Positions 26,682-34,534 of a stretch of DNA of 64,000 bases are shown in pieces (the stretch's first letter is position 1; every line of letters begins with the position of its first letter). The stretch is taken from positions 124,001 to 188,000 of the forward strand of contig NZ_WOYF01000004.1 of the NCBI RefSeq assembly GCF_009800925.1, written 5' to 3'. This stretch comes from Budvicia diplopodorum. GTDB taxonomy: Bacteria > Pseudomonadota > Gammaproteobacteria > Enterobacterales > Enterobacteriaceae. Both the position numbers and the translations under genes were made by a program. The notes beneath the pieces were generated by a model. The model worked only from the letters and a program-made list of their open reading frames with translations, made no database searches and was not told the origin of the DNA.

Positions 26682-28412
26682 TTAATTGAAGTTATAGGTA
26701 AACGTTGCGTTAAACCGCCACCCACGCTTATCGCTATCACTCGGCACATCGGCGATTGGCCTAGCGCCTTCCAACGAAACGGAATAATGCTTACTGTCAC
26801 CGAAGGTCAAGCCCGTCGCGTAAGACGCGAGCTTACGATTAGACGAAACCGAGTTGAAGTAGGTGCGAGCGGTGTCCACCACCACATAAGGCTGAATGCT
26901 GTTGAGCCACGCGCTATCGCGAGTGTGCAAATATCGCATTTCAACCTGACCACCATAGCCATAATCGCCCGAGGCTTCACCGTCCGGGTAACCCCGACCG
27001 TATCGGAGCCCGCCAAAGCTGACCCGTTCCGGTTCGGGTAAATCGTTGTCAGACCAATCCCCTTCAATACCGCTGCTTAAGCGCCATTTTTGGGCAAAAA
27101 TATAGGCGGCTTCCCCGTTACCGCGCCAGCGGGTAAACGAAAGATCGCTATTGGGAAGATCGCTATGCGCCACGTCGCCCTCAATGCCCTGACGTAGGCT
27201 AAATCGGGTTGACCAGTAAGCCTGAGCGTACTCCCGATAGCCGTTTAATGAAAACTCGGCCGCCGGATAACGTAGTTTCTGATTAAGGCTGGGAATATCA
27301 ATGGGCAGCGTCTGACCACCTCGAGTTGCCCGGAAGGTGTAGTCATAGCTTTTATCTAAATAGTCTAAAGCGCCGCTGATAGACCATTGCTTCTGGCGGG
27401 TCAACAGCAGCGGATAGTTAAACTGAATGCCTACGGTCGACTGAGTCTCTTTCGATTTATTATCAACATTTGCATCGTAAGCTGGCAGCGTTAACAGGTT
27501 AGTGTAATCCTTAGGCTTTGTCTGGTAGTAGCTACCGCGAAGCTGCATCTGTAAACCGCTATTGCCCAAATACTGCTGATAGTTAAGGCCAACATATTTG
27601 TCCCGGCTATCGTTGTGACCCAGCGGAACTAACGTTGCGATGCCCAGCTGTTCGCCGTAAGGGGTCAGCCCGCTCAGGGTGCCGTTCACCACCGCTTGAC
27701 GTTGGTTTTTACGGATATCAACGGTCGAGCTCAGGTTCCAGTGGTGAGGGTGCTCCGCCTTAACGTCCATCACCGTAGCGCCATAAATATTGTCAGGATT
27801 GTTAGCCGACGCAGTCACTTTGGCGTCCGGCGTGCGGGCCATCAAAATGCTGTAGCGCTCAAAAAGATCTTTGGTCAGCGGTTTATCCGCCATGATCCTA
27901 TGCGATAGCTTCTCAAGCCAGCGGGCAACGTTGGTATTGTCGCTTTGGATTCGGGTACTGGCGATATAACCCTCAACTAAAGCAACGTTCAGCGTTCCCT
28001 GTTGAAAATTCTTCGACGGCAAATAGGCGTAAGAGAGAATAAATCCATCATTATGGTACCGGTCAGTAATTGACTGAGTGGCGGCCAGCAGCTGCTTCAG
28101 CGGCACTTTTTTACCAATAAAGCGGGCAAAAGGCTTGGCCAGAACGCTGTTTTTATAGCGGGTTCCGCCAATAAACTGAATGTGCTTTACCTCAATCAGC
28201 GTGTCCATCGTCAGGCTGGATGACGCCGTCGCAACGCCGGGAGAAGGAACCGACGTTTCGTGCGTTTGCTTTTGCGCAGGAGCCGGCTGGGGAACTTCAC
28301 TGGCTAGCTTTGCGGGGTTATTCGGGTCAATTAACGTAGGCAGAACGTCGGCCCAAGCGCTGCCGGAGGCCGATATAAGCAGAGACAGCAGGCAAACCTG
28401 TTTTATTTTCAT
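26682..28412 (-). CDS. ShlB/FhaC/HecB-type (TpsB) outer-membrane transporter
   Basis: 576 residues. A signal peptide (ending GSAWA) and a proline/alanine-rich linker (about 30-70) are followed by POTRA domains (IEVKHIQFIGGTRYKNSVLAKPF, about 72-215) and a 16-stranded-type barrel. The conserved lid-loop motif appears as YGRGYPDGE near residue 480, matching the RG(Y/F) signature of the Omp85/TpsB superfamily. The last strand ends NATFTYNFN. TpsB proteins secrete one dedicated TpsA exoprotein across the outer membrane. The gene directly upstream encodes a glycine-rich lipoprotein with no recognisable TPS domain, so the pairing is unusual. AGGGAA precedes the ATG. Confidence 0.92.
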   Translation of the reverse strand: MKIKQVCLLSLLISASGSAWADVLPTLIDPNNPAKLASEVPQPAPAQKQTHETSVPSPGVATASSSLTMDTLIEVKHIQFIGGTRYKNSVLAKPFARFIGKKVPLKQLLAATQSITDRYHNDGFILSYAYLPSKNFQQGTLNVALVEGYIASTRIQSDNTNVARWLEKLSHRIMADKPLTKDLFERYSILMARTPDAKVTASANNPDNIYGATVMDVKAEHPHHWNLSSTVDIRKNQRQAVVNGTLSGLTPYGEQLGIATLVPLGHNDSRDKYVGLNYQQYLGNSGLQMQLRGSYYQTKPKDYTNLLTLPAYDANVDNKSKETQSTVGIQFNYPLLLTRQKQWSISGALDYLDKSYDYTFRATRGGQTLPIDIPSLNQKLRYPAAEFSLNGYREYAQAYWSTRFSLRQGIEGDVAHSDLPNSDLSFTRWRGNGEAAYIFAQKWRLSSGIEGDWSDNDLPEPERVSFGGLRYGRGYPDGEASGDYGYGGQVEMRYLHTRDSAWLNSIQPYVVVDTARTYFNSVSSNRKLASYATGLTFGDSKHYSVSLEGARPIADVPSDSDKRGWRFNATFTYNFN

Positions 28413-28437
28413 CGCGTGTTTCCCTGTATAAGCACTT

Positions 28438-28464
28438 AAAAAACGCCTCCCAAATAGAGAGGCG
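28438..28464 (-). terminator. Intrinsic terminator or attenuator between lipoprotein and TpsB genes
   Basis: On the minus strand CGCCTC pairs with GAGGCG around a 9-nt loop and is followed at once by six T residues. It lies in the 78-bp gap between the lipoprotein stop and the TpsB start. It would let only part of the transcription continue into the transporter gene. Confidence 0.65.
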
Positions 28465-28490
28465 CTAAGTTTAAAAATTATCTCTATTTC

Positions 28491-29738
28491 TTAATTTGTG
28501 GTCGGCTTTTTACCAAGCAATCCACTGAGGCCAACACCGGCGTTAGCGCCAGCGCCAATGACTAGTTGGCCACCAGTGAGGCTTGCTACAGCACCGGTAA
28601 CGCCATTCACAACGCCGCCGACAACGCCACCAACCGCACCGCCTGAAGCTCCACCGGTCGATCCAGTTGCACCACCAACGGCCCCGTTAAGGCTTGTGGT
28701 TAATCCACCAACAACGCCGCCAAGACCGCCACCACCGCCGGTAGCAGTACCGTTATTGACTAAACCACCCGCGTCACTGACCGCCTTACCGGTGTTATTC
28801 ACCACGCTGCCCACGCCGCCTAGCGCGCTATTACTGGCACTAATCTGAGAGCCAACGCCGCTGACCGCGCCGCCAACCTGCCCAAGCAGAGAGTTAACCG
28901 GTGCACCAAGCCCCGTTGCTGCCCCGACCTGCTGGGTAACGCCTTCCACTTTACCCACGACCGGAGTAACAATGCCGGTCGCTGCGGTTGTCAGCTGTGA
29001 CGTTTTACCGGAGGTCAGGTCGGTAGCCAGACCATTTCCCACCGTAGTCACCGCACCGCCAACCTGATTGACTAAACCGCCGGCTGTGTCTAATACGCCT
29101 GTCTGACCTACCGCACCAAGCAATTTGGTATCACCTAAGGCAGAAACCGTATTACCTACACCGGAAACGCCGGTCCCGACATCGGCAACCCCTTTGGCAG
29201 CACCGGCAGCCGTAACGCCAATGGCATTAGGATTAGAACCTAGCTGGCCTACGCCATTTTGAATACCAGTGCCGACATCGTTAATCGCATTGCCTGCGCT
29301 GTCTAACAGCGTGACGCCACCCTGAACAACGGTGCCACCGGCATCGGGTAAGTTAACGTTACTTACCGCGGCGCTCACATCTTTCACCGTATCACCAACG
29401 CCGTTAACCCCAGCGCCGACGTCACTGAGAATATTGCCGGTTGCTGCGGTTGTCGGCGTTTCCGTACCGCCGCCGTTATCACCACCACCACCGTTGTCGC
29501 CACCGCCATTATCACCGCCACCGGAGCCGGAACCATCGCCACCGGAGCCATTTCCTAAACCACCACCGTTATCACCTGAGCCAGAGCCGTCACCACTACC
29601 ACCTCCAGTGCCCTGACTGCCATTATTCTTTGCAGAGTGAATTCCACCGCCGCCGCCTCCACTACATGCCGCGAGGGAACAGGCAAGCAATATTGCCAGC
29701 GCTATTTTGCTCAAGCGGCTAATTTGTGTCCGTCGCAT
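28491..29738 (-). CDS. Glycine-rich repetitive lipoprotein, putative cargo of the adjacent TpsB transporter
   Basis: 415 residues. The lipoprotein signal ends LLACSLAAC, with Cys25 as the lipidated residue. Then come SGGGGGG and a Gly/Ser/Asp/Asn-rich spacer (about 35-100). The rest is a repetitive Gly/Val/Ala-rich region with recurring patterns such as VGTGVSGVGNTVS, VGGAVSGVGSQIS and GGAVGGVVGGVVNGV, ending with GLSGLLGKKPTTN. The periodicity suggests a regular fibrous or amphipathic surface structure. It has none of the cues of a hemagglutinin-type TPS domain. GAGG lies 8 nt before the ATG. Gene order, a single strand and an attenuator suggest an operon with the TpsB gene. Function is unknown; an adhesive or matrix role is inference only. 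Confidence 0.8.
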   Translation of the reverse strand: MRRTQISRLSKIALAILLACSLAACSGGGGGGIHSAKNNGSQGTGGGSGDGSGSGDNGGGLGNGSGGDGSGSGGGDNGGGDNGGGGDNGGGTETPTTAATGNILSDVGAGVNGVGDTVKDVSAAVSNVNLPDAGGTVVQGGVTLLDSAGNAINDVGTGIQNGVGQLGSNPNAIGVTAAGAAKGVADVGTGVSGVGNTVSALGDTKLLGAVGQTGVLDTAGGLVNQVGGAVTTVGNGLATDLTSGKTSQLTTAATGIVTPVVGKVEGVTQQVGAATGLGAPVNSLLGQVGGAVSGVGSQISASNSALGGVGSVVNNTGKAVSDAGGLVNNGTATGGGGGLGGVVGGLTTSLNGAVGGATGSTGGASGGAVGGVVGGVVNGVTGAVASLTGGQLVIGAGANAGVGLSGLLGKKPTTN

Positions 29739-30386
29739 AATATGAACCTCAATATATAAACGTCACCTGACGTATATGAATTGTAGAATCACTTTTCATT
29801 TATTCCAATTTTATAAAAAATAAACAAAACCGATTTCAATATAATAAAAAATAGATTTATTTATTAATAAACTATAGAAAAGACCACAATCTTTATGCGT
29901 TAATTAATTTATTATTAATTAACAATAAAAATGACGGGTTATTTAATTACCTTTTGAAATATTTATTAGAAATAAGATATAATTAGAAATATAATAATAA
30001 TTAAACCCATAAATATCAATTGATTAAATAACACCAAAAATCATAAGGAATAAGAAAAAGAAGAAAAAGAAGAAAAAGAAGAAAAAGAAGAAAATAATAA
30101 TTTAACTTTCATCATCAAAACCGAACGCACAATGGATGATAAGCATCACTGAAAGATTAAAAGTATCGATAACGCGCATTTTCATTACCAACTTCATTGG
30201 TTGAGTCAGCCAATAATTCTACTTTTAATACCATAAATATTTTAACAAGAACCCATGCTAATCGCAGGGAAATTAAATACCAGAATAAATATTTAACCCA
30301 ATTTATTTTAATTTCGGCGTCGCTGGCATTGCGTTAATCAATAAAAAGAACGGATGGTTAATAAATTGTTCCATTTGTCAGAACCT
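29739..30386. other. AT-rich promoter region of the glycine-rich lipoprotein gene
   Basis: 648 bp with very low GC, unlike its neighbours, and no supportable gene. It must hold the promoter of the minus-strand lipoprotein gene. Runs of A and T dominate, as in regions silenced by H-NS. A short tandem repeat is embedded at 30052-30096. Confidence 0.5.
30052..30096. repeat. Tandem 9-bp repeat (AAGAAAAAG)
   Basis: Four perfect copies of AAGAAAAAG (30052-30087) are followed by a fifth with two changes (30088-30096). It lies about 315 bp upstream of the lipoprotein start codon on the opposite strand. Such tracts can change copy number by slippage. Confidence 0.9.
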
Positions 30387-31112
30387 TTAATGAGGCTGAC
30401 GATAGTACGCAACGGCGTAGCTTATCAGCCAATAAAACACCACCTGCGTTAACCATATCCACCAGCCAGACCACAGATTATGAGAAAGAAAATGAGCCCC
30501 GCGCATAATCTGGCCGAATCCCATCGTCATACCGAGAGAAACGCCTAATAGCCAATAAAGCCATGCGGCCTTGGGTCGCAGAGGATAAAACAAAAAGAAC
30601 AGCGCCATAACGCTAAAACCGGATGAAGCATGGCCGCCGGGAAAGCAACGCCCCGGGCCGGTATTGACCCCCTCGGGCGCGGATTCAAACAGATGAAGAT
30701 AGGCCGCCTGCCCGCCAAATTCCGTCAGGCTCCATGGGCATGAGTGGATACTGTAGGCCTTTAATAGACCAACCACGGCGGTGCCCAGCCCCAGCAGTAT
30801 CATGACCACCGTTAGCTGACCGTTTTTGCGATAAACGCCCCACAACAACGCGCATACCGCACAGCCGATAATAGTGAACTTTAAAAGCTTATGGTTTATC
30901 AGCTCCAGCCAGTAGTTATCTTTTAACGCAAAGCTATGGGTATCGGCCTGATACCAAAAGCGGGTTATCCAAAAATCCAGAGCGTCGTGCTGAGAAATAC
31001 ACCAAAAGAGAATGCCAACAATCGTGAGAGCCGCGAGCTGGCGTTGATAAAACGCTGATGGCAGAACCCTGACCGGACTAAAGCGGTTCAGTATCCTCTT
31101 TGCTTTTATCAC
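30387..31112 (-). CDS. PAP2-superfamily membrane phosphatase
   Basis: 241 residues with about six membrane helices. The three phosphatase motifs are visible in modified form: KAYSIHSCPW (first Lys motif), FPGGHASSG (second motif with the catalytic His) and RGAHFLSHNLWSG (third motif, Arg and His). This CPW...FPGGHAS subgroup acts on lipid-linked phosphates or pyrophosphates at the outer face of the inner membrane. The substrate (undecaprenyl pyrophosphate, lipid A or phospholipid) is not clear. Translation starts at a GTG with AAGG 7 nt upstream. It is a single gene, divergent from the ketopantoate-reductase relative. Confidence 0.85.
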   Translation of the reverse strand: MIKAKRILNRFSPVRVLPSAFYQRQLAALTIVGILFWCISQHDALDFWITRFWYQADTHSFALKDNYWLELINHKLLKFTIIGCAVCALLWGVYRKNGQLTVVMILLGLGTAVVGLLKAYSIHSCPWSLTEFGGQAAYLHLFESAPEGVNTGPGRCFPGGHASSGFSVMALFFLFYPLRPKAAWLYWLLGVSLGMTMGFGQIMRGAHFLSHNLWSGWWIWLTQVVFYWLISYAVAYYRQPH

Positions 31113-31334
31113 TTCATCACCTTCTAGCCGTTACCTTCGGGGCATTTCCCGTATTGATGGCACCAGCATAGGCGGCAATTATTAGTGAAATATTAAGGTG
31201 AAATATATACCCGGTATAGCGGCGTGATTAAGATACCGATTCAGTCTGCATAACGGGTATTTTTTGCAACCGGATGGCGGTATTCTTAAACGTAGAACCT
31301 AGTAATTTATTCTCTATCAGACAAGAGGCTTAAT

Positions 31335-32288
31335 ATGCGTATTCTTACCGTAGGTGCAGGTGCCGTAGGCGGATATTTTGGCGGCAGGCTACTGCAGGCC
31401 GGGTTAGATGTCACTTTTCTGGTTCGTCCTGAGCGGGCAAAAAAATTAGCCCACGGCGGGCTGGTCATTAAGGAGCCGGACGGCAGTTTAATCACGCTTG
31501 CTTCACCGCCAACCGTTCTGGCGCAGGAAATTGAACGGCCATACGATCTGATTCTATTAAGCTGTAAAGCCTATGACTTAGAGAATGCGATTCAATCGTT
31601 TGCTCCGGCGGTGAGCAGTAATACCATGATACTTCCGCTGCTGAACGGCATGCGCCATCTCAATACGCTGGAAAGTACCTTTGGCGCAGAGAAAGTGCTT
31701 GGCGGGCTGTGCAATATTACCGCCACCGTTGAGCCCGACGGCACCATTCATCGCATGACACAGATTCATAACATCACCGTAGGCGAGCGCGATGGCAGCA
31801 ATAGCCCGAGAGTTTGTGCTCTGGCTGCCATATTGAAGCAGGCGGCCTTTGACTCAATGCTGAGCGAAAACATTATGCTGGCAATGTGGGAAAAATGGCT
31901 GTTTTTAGCATCACTAGCGGCCTCAACCTGCCTGATGCGTGCCCCCATTGGCGATATTTTGGCATCACCAGACGGTAAAGAGTTTATTCTGTCGATAATT
32001 GAAGAGATACGCAGCATCACCGTGGCATCAGGCTATTGTGCTTCAGCTGACCGCGCCCACTCCATGCTACTGGTGCCGGGTTCCATGCTGACGGCATCAA
32101 TGTATCGGGATCTGCTTAACGGCAGCCGTATTGAGTCCGATCAAATCGTGGGCGATTTGCTCGCCAGAGCGCAATTGCTCAATATGGATAAAACGGCGCT
32201 TCCTCTGCTGCATACCGCCTATACGCATCTAAAAGCTTATGAGCACCAGCGTCAGCGGACTTTAGACTCGGCTCCCCGCGCCGGTTAG
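31335..32288 (+). CDS. Ketopantoate reductase (ApbA/PanE) family oxidoreductase
   Basis: 317 residues. The Rossmann NADP-binding motif GAGAVGGYFGGRL is at the N-terminus, followed by the typical CKAYDLE segment and the LNGMRHL motif. The C-terminal helical domain carries the EIRSITVASGY and SMLTASMYRDLLNGSRIESDQIVGDLL region typical of PanE relatives. The family reduces 2-ketopantoate to pantoate for coenzyme A. Several divergent members exist per genome, so this may be a paralogue with another 2-keto acid substrate. GAGG lies 6 nt before the ATG. Confidence 0.88.
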   Translation: MRILTVGAGAVGGYFGGRLLQAGLDVTFLVRPERAKKLAHGGLVIKEPDGSLITLASPPTVLAQEIERPYDLILLSCKAYDLENAIQSFAPAVSSNTMILPLLNGMRHLNTLESTFGAEKVLGGLCNITATVEPDGTIHRMTQIHNITVGERDGSNSPRVCALAAILKQAAFDSMLSENIMLAMWEKWLFLASLAASTCLMRAPIGDILASPDGKEFILSIIEEIRSITVASGYCASADRAHSMLLVPGSMLTASMYRDLLNGSRIESDQIVGDLLARAQLLNMDKTALPLLHTAYTHLKAYEHQRQRTLDSAPRAG

Positions 32289-32328
32289 TTTAGCCAAACC
32301 CTGTCAAACCGGGATGGCGACGGAGAAA

Positions 32329-33756
32329 TTAAATCAAAAACAGCGTCGCTAAACCGAGAAAAATAAAGAATCCGCCGGTATCGGTGATAGCCGTAATCAT
32401 TACGCTTGAGCCTATTGCCGGGTCCCTTCCCAGCTTATTCATCGTCATAGGAACGATCACCCCCATCAACGCCGCCAGCAGCAAGTTTAGTAGCATCGCC
32501 AGCGTCATCACTCCGCCCATCAATAAGTTACCATATAGCAGATAAGTCACACCGCCCATGATTCCACCCCAAACCATGCCGTTAATCACCGCAACGCCCA
32601 GTTCACGCAGCATCATAAAAGGCGTATCCGTAGAGCGAATGTGATGCAGAGCTAACGCCCGGACGATCATCGTGATGGTCTGGTTACCGGTATTACCGCC
32701 AATACCGGCCACGATTGGCATCAACGTTGCCAGCGCCACCAGCTCTGAAATGGTATGTTCAAATAGCCCGATCACGCGTGATGCAATAAATGCGGTACAC
32801 AAATTAATCGCTAACCACGCTGACCGGCGGCGTACCGAACTCAGTACCGGAGAGAAGATATCCTCTCTTTCCGATAGCCCGCCCATCCGGCGTAAATCGC
32901 TATCGCTCTCATCAAAGACCACGTTAACCACGTCTTCAACGGTTAAGCGGCCAATCAGCTTATTTTGATGATTCACCACCGCAGCGCTGATCAGGTTATA
33001 GCGTTCAAACGCGCCGGCAGCCTCTTCGGCATCGTCTTCCAACAGGAAGGTCAGTGGCTCTTTGACCATCAGCGCTGAAACCTTAGTCTGCGGCGAATTC
33101 AGCAGCATATCGGTGATTAGCAGTTCACCCAACAGGTGATTTTCACGGTCGATAACAAACAGCTTATCGGTTGAATCAGCAATAGATTTGCGCTGACGTA
33201 AAAATCGTAATGCCGCTCCTAGCGTAATGTCGTCGCGAATGGCAATCAGTTCGAAGTCCATCAGACCGCCGACCCGGTCGCGCCCCAGATGGATAATTTC
33301 ACTGACTCTGGCCCGCTGGTGAGCGTCCAGCGAGGCCAGCAGCTGTTCGACTAAATCACGGGGAAGATAGGCGGCCAGATAGGCCTGTTCGTTAAGGTGC
33401 AAATGCTGAAGCGCCGCCAGTAGCTGGCGATCGCTCATACCGTTAGTCAGGCTTTCCCAGACCGCGTCAGACGCTTCAATCAGCGTTTTACCGCGCTTCT
33501 TGTCGCCCATCAGGGACCATACGGCCTGGCGTTTATTGTTCGGCAGCGATTCAAGCAGGTCGGCAAGGTCAGCGGCGTGCAGTGAATTCACCAAGCGGCG
33601 GGCTTCTTGCCTTTCTTTATCTAGCGAAGGATCGGAAAGGCCGGTGGTCTGCGTTCCATAGTCAATCGCGGCGACCAGCAGGCTATTTGATAATAATTCT
33701 AAAATCCGTGTCCTGCTTATCTCCAGCTTCAGACCTGTCAGTTTTTCATTCTGCAT
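32329..33756 (-). CDS. mgtE: Magnesium transporter MgtE
   Basis: 475 residues with the full MgtE layout. A cytosolic helical N-domain (about 40-150, including ADLLESLPNNKRQAVW) is followed by a tandem CBS pair (about 155-275, with MVKEPLTFLLEDDAEEAAGAFERYNLISAAVVN). A connecting helix leads to five membrane helices (about 310-475) containing the signature PIVAGIGGNTGNQTITMIVRAL. The pore Asp lies in the AITDTGGFF motif near the C-terminus. It imports Mg2+ down its gradient, gated by Mg2+ bound to the N/CBS domains. No Mg2+ riboswitch was recognised in the 280 bp upstream. The SD is weak. Confidence 0.96.
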   Translation of the reverse strand: MQNEKLTGLKLEISRTRILELLSNSLLVAAIDYGTQTTGLSDPSLDKERQEARRLVNSLHAADLADLLESLPNNKRQAVWSLMGDKKRGKTLIEASDAVWESLTNGMSDRQLLAALQHLHLNEQAYLAAYLPRDLVEQLLASLDAHQRARVSEIIHLGRDRVGGLMDFELIAIRDDITLGAALRFLRQRKSIADSTDKLFVIDRENHLLGELLITDMLLNSPQTKVSALMVKEPLTFLLEDDAEEAAGAFERYNLISAAVVNHQNKLIGRLTVEDVVNVVFDESDSDLRRMGGLSEREDIFSPVLSSVRRRSAWLAINLCTAFIASRVIGLFEHTISELVALATLMPIVAGIGGNTGNQTITMIVRALALHHIRSTDTPFMMLRELGVAVINGMVWGGIMGGVTYLLYGNLLMGGVMTLAMLLNLLLAALMGVIVPMTMNKLGRDPAIGSSVMITAITDTGGFFIFLGLATLFLI

Positions 33757-34036
33757 AAAGAGGTTACTCGTTAATAGTGACGTATTCCCGAAGCCGTTTT
33801 TTATTAAGCTATCGTGACCGATACTTTACGCCCACGGCGTATTCAACCCTCTAACCAATAGTAGCGGATGATGAGGATTTAGATTAGCGAATCGGATAAC
33901 GCAGGCTAGATAGGCTGGCACGCCCTTATGGCTGACGACTGGGTAGCCAATAGAAGAATAAAGTCTTATCACTAGACAGCCCATATTTAATGCACAATAG
34001 TTATGCGCATAGACTATGTTACCTTTGAGGTGTGAT

Positions 34037-34303
34037 ATGAGAGAACAAACGACAAAATCGCCCAAAACGCCCAAAACGCCTACCAATATTTATTTGGAAA
34101 CTCACGTTGTCGAAGAGGCTAAGAGCTTAAATATTAACCTATCAGCGGCATGTAACGATTTCCTAAAACAAGAAGTTCGGGCGAGAAAGCGTCAACGATT
34201 TATTGAAGAGAGTAAAGGCGCGATTGCATCCTGTAATGAATTTACTCAACGGGCCGGGCTGGTTTCCGATGAATTTGGAGTTTTATCAATATCACAGTTC
34301 TAA
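34037..34303 (+). CDS. ccdA: CcdA-family antitoxin, toxin gene deleted
   Basis: 88 residues from ATG 34037. An in-frame codon at 34016 is less likely because GAGGTG lies just before 34037. The N-terminal ribbon-helix-helix part (TNIYLETHVVEEAKSLNINLSAACNDFLKQEVRARKRQRFIEESK) and the acidic C-terminal tail (FTQRAGLVSDEFGVL) match CcdA antitoxins, which bind the operator and neutralise the gyrase poison CcdB. CcdA normally overlaps or touches ccdB. Here the next 47 bp encode only the last residues of CcdB (see the adjacent remnant). It is therefore an orphan antitoxin, possibly acting as an anti-addiction factor. Confidence 0.82.
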   Translation: MREQTTKSPKTPKTPTNIYLETHVVEEAKSLNINLSAACNDFLKQEVRARKRQRFIEESKGAIASCNEFTQRAGLVSDEFGVLSISQF

Positions 34304-34350
34304 GAAATGATATTGTCTCCGCACTAGACTTATTGGTAACAGGAATCTAA
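34303..34350 (+). pseudogene. ccdB: ccdB toxin remnant (C-terminal 15 codons)
   Basis: In the +1 frame relative to ccdA, this stretch encodes RNDIVSALDLLVTGI and a stop. This resembles the end of CcdB from F (RENDIKNAINLMFWGI). A CAGTTC at 34295-34300, where the CcdB start MQF would be coded, lacks its ATG. The simplest reading is an internal deletion of about 85 codons. The toxin cannot be made. Confidence 0.65.
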
Positions 34351-34440
34351 CAGCCTTCTGCCCTCGACCAACAATTGATTACCCGGCTAACTGAAGAGAT
34401 ACAACGCCAATTGATCGCGAAAAAAATACTATTCTGATGC

Positions 34441-34480
34441 CGGTTTAGCGGACGAAACCTGCGCTGAATTAAACTATTTT
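34441..34480. repeat. Truncated copy of the dispersed intergenic repeat
   Basis: CGGACGAAACCTGCGC at 34449-34464, followed by TGAATTAAACTATTTTGAC, matches the right ends of the copies at 26640 and 37157. The body of the element is missing. It separates the ccdAB remnant from the GH31 terminator. Confidence 0.5.
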
Positions 34481-34485
34481 GACCA

Positions 34486-34512
34486 TAAAAAATCCCGGCT
34501 TTCACCGGGATT
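34486..34512 (-). terminator. Rho-independent terminator of the GH31 operon
   Basis: On the minus strand AATCCCGG pairs with CCGGGATT around a 6-nt loop and is followed by a T-run (TTTTT). It lies 22 bp after the GH31 stop codon. Confidence 0.88.
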
Positions 34513-34534
34513 CAATCAATAGTGAAACGCAATA

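Noticed and set aside
26510-26800. 96-codon minus-strand ORF between yehS and the TpsB gene
   Set aside because: It overlaps the end of the TpsB gene on the same strand in another frame and covers the dispersed repeat.
29332-29616. Proline-rich plus-strand ORF
   Set aside because: Exact antisense of the Gly-rich codons of the lipoprotein; a composition artefact.
28491-29738. Collagen-like triple-helix protein
   Set aside because: Gly is frequent but not at every third position over any long stretch, so I do not call it collagen-like.
33826-34086. 86-codon minus-strand ORF opposite the ccdA start
   Set aside because: It overlaps ccdA in antisense, has no SD and no recognisable family.
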